Source: Pontibacter arcticus (lineage in GTDB: Bacteria; Bacteroidota; Bacteroidia; Cytophagales; Hymenobacteraceae). Taken from it: DNA of 64,000 nucleotides. The notes beneath the pieces are model-generated. The model did not search any database, was not told the DNA's origin, and saw nothing but the letters and a program-made list of their open reading frames with translations. The translations under genes were made by a program, and so were the position numbers. Shown here in pieces: positions 7,016-14,427 of the stretch; position 1 is the stretch's first letter; each line of letters opens with the position of its first letter. The stretch is from the NCBI RefSeq assembly GCF_003284895.1, contig NZ_QMDV01000003.1, positions 312,501 to 376,500 of the forward strand, written 5' to 3'.

Positions 7016-8272
7016 TTAGTTCATAATGAAGTCATATAGCTCGGCCTCATAATTTTCGTGCTTCATGCTGTCAGATATTTTTTTTGCCTTCAGTTTGTAA
7101 CTGCCATTATGCATTAGATCTAAAATTAAGGGTGTTAATTTATCAATAGTTAGCTTATTTATTGGTAAGCCTTTGGGACCCAAACCACTTTTAAAAATTA
7201 AATTATTCCAGCCGTATTGGTCAAAAATGTGTGGTATGATCATCGTAACACAGCCACTTTTTAATCCGCTGTGCGTCGTTCCCGAACCACCGTGATGGAT
7301 TATGGCATAACATTTTTCTAAAATCCAATCATAGGGCATTTGATCCGAGAAATAGAAGGAAGGCTGGTTTTCGTATTCGCTCAGTTGCACCAATCCACCA
7401 GCAGCGGTATTTATAATTGTAGGTATTTTAAGTTGCTCTAGTATAGAAAGAATGGTTTGAGTAGTCTTAACTGGGTTAGGACCAACCATACTTCCAAAGG
7501 TCAGGAAAAGTATTTTATTATTGTTTTTAAGGAATTGAATTAGTTTTTGGTCAGGTTGCCAATTTGTATTTTTGTTTCTTTCGTGATACCCTAAAACCTG
7601 CACATTTGTATTCCAATGACCAGGTCTTTTAAATAAAGTAGGCGATATGGTATAGGCTAACTTTTCTTCAGAAAGGGCTCTCTTAATTTGTTTTTTGGAA
7701 AATTCTGATGGCAATCGTTGCATACTTTTTTGGGCATCAAAAATTGTTTTTAGCAACCCAAAGTTTGCAAGCCGATACGTGAGCGTATTTATAAATTTCC
7801 CATAGTTTCCATTAAATCCAATATGCGCATTGCCCGCTACATAATGTATAAAGTATGGAACAGGGCTGATTAGAATCGTCTTTTTGCCTGTTTGCAAATG
7901 CCATAACAAAGGATAACTGCATTTCCCGTGATGAACAATGACGTCGGGATTTGCATGCTGAACGATATCAAATTGTTGCTGAACCAGAATTCTGTTTATC
8001 TCTGTCCCTTCTTTATAGAGTTTATAAATAGTTTTGAGCTTTTTTATTATACTACCCGAGCCACCCATCAGAACTTTTCCTTCTTCACTTTCAATCAGTT
8101 CAACCAATCTCGGGCTTAACGGATAATACGTACATTCATTTGGGATTAAGTTGCAGTATTGTTCAGGGAAAGCATATACAATGTCATGACCTTTTTCACT
8201 TAGCATTTGCCCAACAGCCAGAAAAGGCTCCATATCTCCGCGAGTCCCGATTGAGAGCAACAATATTTTCAT
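7016..8272 (-). CDS. UGT-type glycosyltransferase (family 1/28-like, GT-B fold)
   Basis: The 418-residue protein starts with the GT-B N-terminal motif MKILLLSIGTRGDMEPFLAVG, typical of sterol and macrolide glucosyltransferases. The C-terminal donor-binding half carries LFLTFGSMVGPNP (about 254-266) and the signature HHGGSGTTHSGLKSG (about 323-337), followed by PHIFDQYGWNN. It should transfer a sugar from a nucleotide donor to a lipid or secondary-metabolite acceptor in the cytoplasm; the acceptor is not predictable. It is AT-rich relative to surrounding host genes and lies, with DoxX, between two 38-bp direct repeats, suggesting acquisition. Confidence 0.88.
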   Translation of the reverse strand: MKILLLSIGTRGDMEPFLAVGQMLSEKGHDIVYAFPEQYCNLIPNECTYYPLSPRLVELIESEEGKVLMGGSGSIIKKLKTIYKLYKEGTEINRILVQQQFDIVQHANPDVIVHHGKCSYPLLWHLQTGKKTILISPVPYFIHYVAGNAHIGFNGNYGKFINTLTYRLANFGLLKTIFDAQKSMQRLPSEFSKKQIKRALSEEKLAYTISPTLFKRPGHWNTNVQVLGYHERNKNTNWQPDQKLIQFLKNNNKILFLTFGSMVGPNPVKTTQTILSILEQLKIPTIINTAAGGLVQLSEYENQPSFYFSDQMPYDWILEKCYAIIHHGGSGTTHSGLKSGCVTMIIPHIFDQYGWNNLIFKSGLGPKGLPINKLTIDKLTPLILDLMHNGSYKLKAKKISDSMKHENYEAELYDFIMN

Positions 8273-8429
8273 GTGAGTGTGTTTATAGCTTTGGCTACTA
8301 TATTATTATTCTTAATCTGGCAGATAGCTTATTCCAATAGCAGGAAGTAATGATACTAAGTTAAATATAGGAAAAGCTATGATTTATATAGGCTTATTAA
8401 ATCTTATCTGTATCAAAGTTGTTAGGAGG

Positions 8430-8467
8430 GTATAAATTGCTGCTGGGGCAAGCACTGTAGTTGCCGG
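8430..8467 (+). repeat. 38-bp direct repeat, copy B
   Basis: Same orientation as copy A at 6431-6468 with three mismatches. It lies upstream of the histidine-kinase gene. The 1.96-kb stretch between the copies has exactly two genes. The repeat could be an insertion scar or a member of a dispersed family. Confidence 0.8.
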
Positions 8468-8523
8468 TCTAAAAGTATAAAGGGGCACGTGCGAAGCAGT
8501 TATAGAAAGTATACCTTTGTAAC

Positions 8524-9630
8524 ATGGAAGCAAAGTGGAGCCAGGCCAGTGCGCTGGATATGAAAGTATGGAACCTGCCGGAAGTACGGGGCATTACGCA
8601 AAACCGTGTGCTGCTGCATGTGGTGTTCTGGGTGGTGTACGTCGTGTTTTTCGGTTTGCTGTACGGCAGCTATATCGATGATTATTACAATGCCTTCGCG
8701 GTGGAGCTGGTCGAGTTGCCGTTTAAAATGACGCTGGTATACTTTAACATGTACTTCCTGATGCCGCAGTACTTGCTGCAGAAGCGCTACCTGGAGTTTG
8801 CCATTTACCTGGTGCTGCTAACCGTAGGCATCGGTATTCTGATGCAGTTTGTACTGTTTCCGCTCCTGATCCATCCGCTTTTCTGTCCGCCAACCTGCAC
8901 TGAAGATAATTTAACGCTTTACCGCTTCGTCAAAAACATTGTGAACATCAATTACCTGGTAGCTATTACGGCTGTTATTGCGCTGCTCAAAAACTGGTAT
9001 AGCCACCAGCAGGCCGCCCGCAACTTAACCCAGGACAAACTCGAAGCCGAACTCAAGTTCCTGAAAGCCCAGATCCATCCGCATTTCCTGTTCAATACGC
9101 TCAACAGTTTGTACTCGCTTACGCTCAAAAAATCGGATAACGCGCCGGAGGTGGTCTTAAAGCTTTCGGGGTTGATGGATTATATGCTCTATGATGCCAA
9201 CGCCGCCAAAGTACCGCTGGATAAAGAACTGAGCTACATCAAAAACTACATTGCCCTGGAGCAGATACGATACGGTAGCCGCGTAGAAGTGCGTTTTACG
9301 GAAGCCGGAAGTATAGCCGGAAAACAAATTGCGCCGCTGCTGCTGCTGCCTTTCGTGGAGAATGCGTTTAAACACGGCGTTAGTACCGAAACAAAAGATG
9401 CCTGGATCCGCATCGATGTAAAAGTGCACGAAAACAAACTGGTGTTGCTGGTAGAAAACTGTAAATGCGCCGAGAAAGCCAGTGCCAGCTCCCGGGACAT
9501 GGCATCCGGCATCGGACTTAAAAACCTGCGCCGCCGCCTTGAGTTGCTCTACGAAAACAGCTTTGTGTTGGAGATTGAAGACGAACCGGATAACTACGCT
9601 GCCCGTTTAGAAGTTGATTTGGGCGCATAA
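8524..9630 (+). CDS. LytS/YehU-type sensor histidine kinase
   Basis: The 368-residue protein has four predicted membrane segments in the first 160 residues, then a short coiled linker and the His_kinase domain with HPHFLFNTLNSLYSL; the phospho-accepting His is about residue 185. The ATPase part shows the N-box PFVENAFKHGV (about 277-287) and the glycine motif GIGLKNLRRRLELLY. This is the standard Bacteroidota LytS-like kinase, which signals to a LytTR response regulator. That regulator is encoded 172 bases downstream, so the two form a two-component system. The ligand is unknown. The gap holds a palindromic element that may separate their expression. Confidence 0.93.
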   Translation: MEAKWSQASALDMKVWNLPEVRGITQNRVLLHVVFWVVYVVFFGLLYGSYIDDYYNAFAVELVELPFKMTLVYFNMYFLMPQYLLQKRYLEFAIYLVLLTVGIGILMQFVLFPLLIHPLFCPPTCTEDNLTLYRFVKNIVNINYLVAITAVIALLKNWYSHQQAARNLTQDKLEAELKFLKAQIHPHFLFNTLNSLYSLTLKKSDNAPEVVLKLSGLMDYMLYDANAAKVPLDKELSYIKNYIALEQIRYGSRVEVRFTEAGSIAGKQIAPLLLLPFVENAFKHGVSTETKDAWIRIDVKVHENKLVLLVENCKCAEKASASSRDMASGIGLKNLRRRLELLYENSFVLEIEDEPDNYAARLEVDLGA

Positions 9631-9670
9631 GTATTGATCTTATAAAAGTTGAACTTGACGCTTTAAACTT

Positions 9671-9793
9671 TGCCCTCGCTCGCCTCTGGCGAGTGTGCGT
9701 TACAGGTGGCGTCTCGCAACGTATAAAATCAAACATAAATAAAGTGGCCGGAGGCCTAAAGTAGCTCACACTCGCCAGAGGCGAGCGAGGGCA
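9671..9793. repeat. 123-bp element with 27-bp perfect terminal inverted repeats
   Basis: Positions 9671-9697 and 9767-9793 are exact reverse complements over 27 bases. Each arm is itself palindromic (CTCGCC-TCT-GGCGAG), so the element can fold into either one long or two short hairpins. The centre contains GTATAAA and no reading frame. It resembles a MITE- or REP-like repeat inserted between the kinase and regulator genes. Confidence 0.8.
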
Positions 9794-9802
9794 GTAAGTA
9801 TA

Positions 9803-10567
9803 ATGAACTTATCTGATCAACCTATGAAACTACGCTGCCTGCTTGTAGACGATGAACCGCTTGCGCTCGACGTGCTCGAAACGTTTATCAACCGCCTTGA
9901 TAACCTGGAACTGGTGTGCCGCTGCAACAACGCCGTAGAAGCCTATAACTGCCTGCAAACCGAGCAGATCGATGTGATGTTTCTGGATATACAAATGCCA
10001 AAATTAACAGGTATAGATTTCCTGAAATCGTTGCAGAACCCGCCTAAAGTTATTTTTACCACTGCTTACCGCGATTATGCCATCGATAGCTACGAAGTAA
10101 ACGCCGTGGATTACCTGCTCAAGCCCATCGCGTTCGATCGTTTTCTGAAAGCAATTTCCAAAGTATCGGCTACGGATAGAAATCATACTTCGGAACCGGC
10201 TTTGCCTGCGCCGACAACCGTCCCTGCGCCAGAATACAAAGACGCTTTTATTTACCTGAAAGCCGACAAGAAAATGGTAAAAGTGATGCTCTCGGAAATC
10301 CTCTACATCGAAAGCCTGAAAGATTATATCCGGGTTAAAACCGAAACAAAGGAGATCATCTCGTACCAAAAGATCAGCTTTTTAGAAGAGAAACTGCCCA
10401 CTGATAAATTTCTGCGCATCCACCGTTCGTTCATCATTGCTTTGGATAAGATACAGGCTTTCTCGGCAACCGGCGTGGACATAGGCAAAACTGAAATCCC
10501 GATCGGGCGCTTCTACAAAAACGAAGCCCTGCAACTGCTTAATCAGAACAACCTTTTAGAAACGTAG
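9803..10567 (+). CDS. LytTR-family response regulator
   Basis: The 254-residue protein has an N-terminal receiver domain with the acidic pocket LVDDEPLA, the phospho-acceptor Asp in MFLDIQMPKL (about residue 62), a Thr in FTTAYRDYA and a Lys in YLLKPIAFDRF. A Pro/Ala-rich linker (about 130-145) leads to a LytTR DNA-binding domain (YLKADKKMVKVMLSEILYIE, IHRSFIIALDKIQAF). An internal ATG at 9824 (MKLRCLLVDDEP) is an equally plausible start. It is the partner of the upstream LytS-like kinase and should act as a transcription regulator. The target promoter is not visible here. Confidence 0.94.
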   Translation: MNLSDQPMKLRCLLVDDEPLALDVLETFINRLDNLELVCRCNNAVEAYNCLQTEQIDVMFLDIQMPKLTGIDFLKSLQNPPKVIFTTAYRDYAIDSYEVNAVDYLLKPIAFDRFLKAISKVSATDRNHTSEPALPAPTTVPAPEYKDAFIYLKADKKMVKVMLSEILYIESLKDYIRVKTETKEIISYQKISFLEEKLPTDKFLRIHRSFIIALDKIQAFSATGVDIGKTEIPIGRFYKNEALQLLNQNNLLET

Positions 10568-10904
10568 ATTCTGAAATTATGAATTAGAAATTAAAAATTA
10601 GAAATTGTATTAAGGTAAAAAGTAAAGGTTACCTTTTCTGCCATTGTTGGTGTTTTCACCAACAAGCTATACTTCTGCAATAAAACAACTGCCTAACTGC
10701 TTGCAGGTGAGAACACGCTGCAAGGGCACCTGACTTCAACTTGGCCTGAAGCCTACATCAAAGTATAAAACGAGCAATACAATTTTATACTTCCTGCAAA
10801 GTATAAGCTTCAAGCGTTTATCCTTATCTTGCTTCAAAAGTACAAAGTAAGCTTAATACCTTAACTTTCTAGCTTCCAAACGCTCTAACTATCTAATTCA
10901 AAAA
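10568..10904. other. Intergenic region with repeat fragments
   Basis: About 337 bases with no gene. It contains an AT-rich direct duplication (ATTAGAAATT, near 10583 and 10597), a GGTG-TTTT-CACC hairpin at 10644-10665, a GC-richer stretch near 10700-10735 that can also fold, and exact AAGTATAAA/TTTATACTT motifs near 10763 and 10785. The promoter of the next gene must lie here. Confidence 0.5.
10644..10665. repeat. GGTG-TTTT-CACC hairpin repeat
   Basis: A perfect 9-bp stem, TTGTTGGTG and CACCAACAA, with a TTTT loop. Related hairpins occur at 36924-36948 and 36970-36991, so this seems to be a dispersed REP-like family. No T-tract follows that would make it a plain terminator. Confidence 0.65.
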
Positions 10905-11933
10905 GTGTATATCTCCAAAAAGAAGCTGTTTTATAGTATATCGGATGGGTTGCGCAAGTACCTCCACGAATACGACCGTGAAACAAAACTGCCGGTGCGC
11001 TACGAAAACCTGCTTCATTATTCCGATTCGTTTCCGTACTACGACAAAAAAGGGGAGGATACACTCTGGGAAACCGTAATGTATGATCAGGGTGTGCAGC
11101 AGGAATTAAGCATAGGCCTGGCCCGGATCTACGCACTCCTGAAAACAGATGGCGACACATCGGTAATGGAGCATTTATACGTGTCGCGCATCGATTTCTG
11201 TACCTTCGGGAATTCCAATCCGTTCCGGGTGCAGATCATGAACCAGCTGAACGACAACTACGATTATTTTTATGTGAAACGCGCCGATGCCTCACGTATG
11301 TATGGCCTCGAACTGGAGCATATCCTTTCGCCGAGCCGCATTAACTACTTAGTGGATGGCGATACGTTGATTGAGGAACACATTGCCGGCATACCCGGCG
11401 ACGTGTTTATAAAAGATTACCTGAACCGCAAAAACGCAAACAAAGTAAGGATAGCCAAAGAGTTTGTAAAGTTTAACGAACGCTGTTTTGTGCGCCTGCT
11501 TGGCGATATGCGCTCGTACAACTATGTAATAGATGTTACCCCGGATTTTGAGGACGAACAATACCGCGTGCGCCCCATCGACTTCGACCAGCAATGCTAC
11601 GAAGGCAAAAAGACCATGTACCTGCCCCAGTATTTCAAAGACAACAACGCCATCGTGGACCTGGTGCTCAAACTCCTGAAACCAGACACGGTAAAGCAAT
11701 ACCAGAACGAGGAACGCACCCTTATTTTCCGGAGGCTTAAACTGGCGCGCTACCGCCTCAAAGACCTGGTAGATTGCATGCGTTCCGATACCATTTCCAC
11801 ACCTGATAAAGTAGAGCAATTAAAGCAGGAACTTGCCCGTCACCACAACGCCCCCGAATTCCTGAAATGTACCTGTATGGGTGATATCGTTCGCCAGAAC
11901 CTGAAATGTATACTTATAAAAGGCAGAATATAA
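10905..11933 (+). CDS. Protein of unknown function, possibly kinase-like fold
   Basis: The 342-residue protein probably starts at GTG (10905); there is no signal peptide or membrane segment, so it is cytoplasmic. I do not recognise a named family. A motif near residues 215-230 (RVRPIDFDQQCYEG), preceded by NYVIDVTPDFEDE, recalls the catalytic/metal loop of aminoglycoside-phosphotransferase or lipopolysaccharide-kinase folds, but a clear ATP loop and HxD motif are missing. The C-terminal third is Lys/Arg-rich with several Cys (CTCMGD). It stands alone: the cupin gene is convergent and its stop lies only 19 bases away. Confidence 0.6.
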   Translation: MYISKKKLFYSISDGLRKYLHEYDRETKLPVRYENLLHYSDSFPYYDKKGEDTLWETVMYDQGVQQELSIGLARIYALLKTDGDTSVMEHLYVSRIDFCTFGNSNPFRVQIMNQLNDNYDYFYVKRADASRMYGLELEHILSPSRINYLVDGDTLIEEHIAGIPGDVFIKDYLNRKNANKVRIAKEFVKFNERCFVRLLGDMRSYNYVIDVTPDFEDEQYRVRPIDFDQQCYEGKKTMYLPQYFKDNNAIVDLVLKLLKPDTVKQYQNEERTLIFRRLKLARYRLKDLVDCMRSDTISTPDKVEQLKQELARHHNAPEFLKCTCMGDIVRQNLKCILIKGRI

Positions 11934-11952
11934 AACCGGCTTAGTTTATACT

Positions 11953-12330
11953 TTACAGTGTTTCCAGGTTAGTGCGGGTGCGCTCGCTTTGCGGCAAATT
12001 TCCGGTATTGATGGTAGTTGCCGGCTCGAACATGAGTACTTCCGCTTCTTGGTCGGCAACGGGCCGGTGTTCTACGCCGCGTGGCACGATCAGGAACTCG
12101 CCCGGGTTTAGCGTAATCGTTTTATCGCGCAGCTCCATTTTAAAGCTACCCTTCACGACCAGAAAAAACTCATCCTCGTGTTCGTGGTGGTGCCACTCGA
12201 AAGGGCCCAGAAACTTGGCTAATTTTACTTGTTGCCCGTTCAGTTCCCCCACAATGCGCGGGTTCCAGTGGTCGTTTATCAAACCAAACTTCTCTTCCAG
12301 TTTTACTTTCTCTATTGTGTTATCTTTCAT
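11953..12330 (-). CDS. Cupin-domain protein
   Basis: A single-cupin protein of about 125 residues. Cupin motif 1 is FEWHHHEHEDEFFLVVKG (His-His-His plus Glu, metal ligands) and motif 2 is PGEFLIVPRGVEHRP, so all metal-binding residues are present. Catalytic activity cannot be inferred. I chose the ATG at 12328-12330 because an upstream in-frame ATG (12340-12342) lies inside a palindromic operator-like box. The gene is divergent from an iron-related pair and shares their control region, so metal-dependent regulation is likely. Confidence 0.85.
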   Translation of the reverse strand: MKDNTIEKVKLEEKFGLINDHWNPRIVGELNGQQVKLAKFLGPFEWHHHEHEDEFFLVVKGSFKMELRDKTITLNPGEFLIVPRGVEHRPVADQEAEVLMFEPATTINTGNLPQSERTRTNLETL

Positions 12331-12331
12331 G

Positions 12332-12349
12332 ATAAGAATCATTCTAAAT
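12332..12349. promoter_or_regulatory. Palindromic metal-regulator-like box, proximal to the cupin gene
   Basis: AGAAT-C-ATTCT core with AT-rich flanks, immediately upstream of the chosen cupin start. It resembles Fur/DtxR-family operators. With the second box 13 bases away it makes a double site in the divergent control region. Confidence 0.45.
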
Positions 12350-12361
12350 AAATTTCTTTTT

Positions 12362-12380
12362 ATTTGGACTCAGTCTAAAT
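12362..12380. promoter_or_regulatory. 19-bp palindromic operator overlapping a promoter
   Basis: ATTTGGACT-C-AGTCTAAAT is a 9-1-9 palindrome with one mismatch. It resembles iron- or manganese-regulator boxes (Fur or DtxR/MntR type). It covers the -33 element of the promoter at 12363-12394, so binding there would block transcription of the ferritin-side genes. Confidence 0.5.
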
Positions 12381-12394
12381 AGGTGGTATGTTTG
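12363..12394 (+). promoter_or_regulatory. Bacteroidota-type promoter (TTTG-N20-TAnnTTTG)
   Basis: TTTG at 12363-12366, a 20-base spacer, then TATGTTTG at 12387-12394. This is a full match to the Bacteroidota sigma-factor consensus. Transcription would begin near 12400, leaving a leader of about 30 bases before the gene at 12433. Confidence 0.65.
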
Positions 12395-12432
12395 TAGTAT
12401 AAACAGAGAGCTAAGTTAGTGATTTAGATAAA

Positions 12433-12786
12433 ATGAAGCAGAGCGTTACTCCCTTAACAGAAATTTTTACAACAGAAGCAGGTGCCGTTTACCAGTGCGA
12501 CAAGCGTAACCGGTTGCTGTTGGCTTTTAAAGGAGAACTTACCGTTATCAAAGTAGAAGCTTTTCTGCGCCTCAAGCGCGTTGTAGATGCGATTGATCTG
12601 GAAAGTATGGCTGTAAGTACAAACCGCTCTTCTGACTTCGAAATTGTTTCTGTTTGCGGCTGCGACCGTTGCTATGTGCTTACGCTAACGGAGTTACATA
12701 CGTTTAAAGAACTGCTGGCCGGCGCCCGTTTTGCCTTAGAATTGAATAGCATGTTGCACGAATGTCTGCGTGCACAACTAGCTTAA
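12433..12786 (+). CDS. Small conserved protein of unknown function next to ferritin
   Basis: The 117-residue cytoplasmic protein has Cys at about residue 23 (YQCDKR) and a tight cluster CGCDRC (about 75-80), which could bind a metal or an Fe-S cluster; the fold looks alpha/beta. It resembles a small Bacteroidota family found near iron genes (perhaps DUF6686), but I cannot confirm that. The promoter upstream carries an iron-box-like palindrome and ferritin follows 184 bases downstream after a terminator-like hairpin. A role in iron handling is therefore inferred from context alone. Confidence 0.65.
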   Translation: MKQSVTPLTEIFTTEAGAVYQCDKRNRLLLAFKGELTVIKVEAFLRLKRVVDAIDLESMAVSTNRSSDFEIVSVCGCDRCYVLTLTELHTFKELLAGARFALELNSMLHECLRAQLA

Positions 12787-12817
12787 TATAACTGTAATTG
12801 TTTTTTGTGAGTGAGTT

Positions 12818-12845
12818 AAAGCGCAGCCCCGGCTGTGCTTTTTTT
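12818..12845 (+). terminator. Intrinsic terminator between the 117-residue gene and ferritin
   Basis: AAAGCGCAGCC and GGCTGTGCTTT form a stem with one mismatch, followed by a run of seven T. Ferritin may therefore have its own promoter in 12846-12970 or depend on read-through. Confidence 0.75.
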
Positions 12846-12970
12846 ATTTAGACTGCTTCCATATTTCTGCGTATACAGCCGGATTTACAACAAAAAGGTA
12901 TACTTTGAGGTACTAAAAGGGAGGCCCTGCGCCTTACTTAGAATTGTATACTATCTAACACCCCATACAG

Positions 12971-13507
12971 ATGAAAGACTTGTTAAGACTCAGAACATCT
13001 CTGACCGAAGAGATTGAGAGAACCTTGAACGAACAAATAAAAATGGAAGCAGAAGCATCGGCTACGTATCTGGCTATGTCGAGCTGGTGCGACCGTAATG
13101 GTTTTGATTGCAGTGCCGGTTACTTTAAAAAACAATCTGATGAAGAGCGCGAGCACATGCTGCGTTTGTTTAAGTATGTGTCGGATATGGGTGGCCGCGC
13201 CGTTTCGCCGGACGTAGTTGGCATCCAGACCGAGTTCGAATCGTTCAGAAGTACGTTTGAGCAGGCCTTGCAGCAGGAAATTGCCGTAACCCAATCGTTT
13301 AACCGCATTGCGGATAAGTGCCAGAAAGCAAAAGATTACGTGACGTTCCAGTTTCTGCAATGGTTCCTGAAAGAGCAGATCGAAGAAGAATATGTTGCCC
13401 GCCGCGCCCTCGAACTTTTCGAGGTAATCGGAGAAGAAGGTACCGGCCAGTACGAAATAGACAAGCGCGTTCCGAAAATAAAGTATGAGGATACGTACGA
13501 AGATTAA
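12971..13507 (+). CDS. ftnA: Ferritin (iron storage)
   Basis: The 178-residue protein has the bacterial non-heme ferritin four-helix pattern: E(Q)IKMEAEASATYLAM in helix A, DEEREHMLRLFKYV in helix B carrying the E-x2-H ferroxidase ligands, a helix C ligand region QALQQEIAVTQSFN, and helix D QFLQWFLKEQIEEEYVARRALELF. The ferroxidase Glu/His residues appear intact. It should oxidise Fe(II) and store it in a 24-subunit shell in the cytoplasm. The context fits: an iron-box-like promoter and a Cys-rich small protein lie upstream. It is followed by a strong terminator and then the tandem repeat array. Confidence 0.95.
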   Translation: MKDLLRLRTSLTEEIERTLNEQIKMEAEASATYLAMSSWCDRNGFDCSAGYFKKQSDEEREHMLRLFKYVSDMGGRAVSPDVVGIQTEFESFRSTFEQALQQEIAVTQSFNRIADKCQKAKDYVTFQFLQWFLKEQIEEEYVARRALELFEVIGEEGTGQYEIDKRVPKIKYEDTYED

Positions 13508-13520
13508 TTTCTTCTGAACC

Positions 13521-13570
13521 AAAGTATAAAAAAAGCCCTGAGATTTATCTCAGGGCTTTTTTTATACTTT
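13521..13570 (+). terminator. Ferritin terminator flanked by an inverted AAGTATAAA pair
   Basis: The stem AGCCCTGAGA / TCTCAGGGCT (10 bp, TTTA loop) is extended outward by AAGTATAAAAAAA on the left and TTTTTTTATACTT on the right, giving about 22 paired bases. The right motif also starts the first unit of the tandem array. Confidence 0.9.
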
Positions 13571-13839
13571 CAGTTTTATACTTTCAGTTTTATACTTTCA
13601 GTTTTATACTTTCAGTTTTATACTTTCAGTTTTATACTTTCAGTTTTATACTTTCAGTTTTATACTTTCAGTTTTATACTTTCAGTTTTATACTTTCAGT
13701 TTTATACTTTCAGTTTTATACTTTCAGTTTTATACTTTCAGTTTTATACTTTCAGTTTTATACTTTCAGTTTTATACTTTCAGTTTTATACTTTCAGTTT
13801 TATACTTTCAGTTTTATACTTTCAGTTTTATACTTTCAG
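13560..13839. repeat. Perfect 14-bp tandem array, 20 copies
   Basis: The unit TTTTATACTTTCAG (reverse complement CTGAAAGTATAAAA) is repeated 20 times without variation over 280 bases. It contains the dispersed AAGTATAAA motif. The array begins inside the ferritin terminator and ends one base before the stop codon of the minus-strand ferredoxin gene, so it fills the convergent gap entirely. There are no spacers, so it is not CRISPR. Perfect copies suggest recent expansion. Confidence 0.95.
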
Positions 13840-14232
13840 TTATTCGTCTGATGTGGCCTGTGGAGCATTTTTCCGAAGGATGACATGCTCCTGAAAAGCA
13901 CGTTCGGCCTGTTCTTCGGTTACGTGGTGCATCCAGTAATTATCCGGCTGAAAGCACATGACAGGTGCAAAATCGCAGCGGTCGGTGCACTCGGTTTTTA
14001 CAACTTCTACCTTTCCTTTCAGGCCGGCTTCTTTTATACGGTCGCGCAGAAGTTTACCATTTTCTTTGCCGCCCTTTTTTTTGCACTTGCTGCCGGTGCA
14101 AACGTAAATCACTTTATCCGGAATATTAAAACCGCTTTTGCTCATAAAACCAAGTATACTTCTGCTTGCCGGTGTTTCAGCATCTGTTGCCAAACCTAAA
14201 CGGGCAAGCACCTTATCCAATCCATTTCCCAT
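13840..14232 (-). CDS. Thioredoxin-like [2Fe-2S] ferredoxin family protein
   Basis: The 130-residue protein has a thioredoxin-like ferredoxin core from about residue 40: VIYVCTGSKCKKKGG supplies two Cys and VKTECTDRCDFAPVMCFQPD supplies two more near residues 81-85, the pattern of the Clostridium/Aquifex-type 2Fe-2S ferredoxins and of NuoE C-terminal domains. It likely carries electrons in the cytoplasm; its partner is not evident. An N-terminal extension of about 35 residues is not part of the domain. The stop codon abuts the 14-bp tandem array. Confidence 0.88.
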   Translation of the reverse strand: MGNGLDKVLARLGLATDAETPASRSILGFMSKSGFNIPDKVIYVCTGSKCKKKGGKENGKLLRDRIKEAGLKGKVEVVKTECTDRCDFAPVMCFQPDNYWMHHVTEEQAERAFQEHVILRKNAPQATSDE

Positions 14233-14369
14233 ACTGCCTATCTATACGTATGTAAGCCGGCTTGTACGTAAAACCAGCTATAAAAATACCCGATGCCAAA
14301 GGTACGCAGAAAATCAACTCCCGGTAAAGTATGCTTGGGAAGTATAAAAACCAGATCAGCCTGAAAACA

Positions 14370-14407
14370 GGAAATCCTGCCGGTACACGTGCGCCGGCAG
14401 GATTTCC
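14370..14407 (-). terminator. Intrinsic terminator of the M28 peptidase gene
   Basis: A perfect 14-bp stem, GGAAATCCTGCCGG / CCGGCAGGATTTCC, with a 10-base loop. Read on the minus strand it is followed by TGTTTTC. Confidence 0.8.
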
Positions 14408-14427
14408 CGAAGTATAAAAAGTATAGC

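Noticed and set aside
8512-8519. TACCTTTG as promoter of the histidine-kinase gene
   Set aside because: It would put the start of the transcript at or after the ATG at 8524, and no TTG lies at the right distance upstream.
12835-13017. 60-codon frame overlapping the ferritin start
   Set aside because: It overlaps ferritin in another frame and begins in a terminator T-run.
13560-13839. CRISPR array
   Set aside because: The 14-bp units are directly adjacent with no spacers and there is no cas gene nearby.
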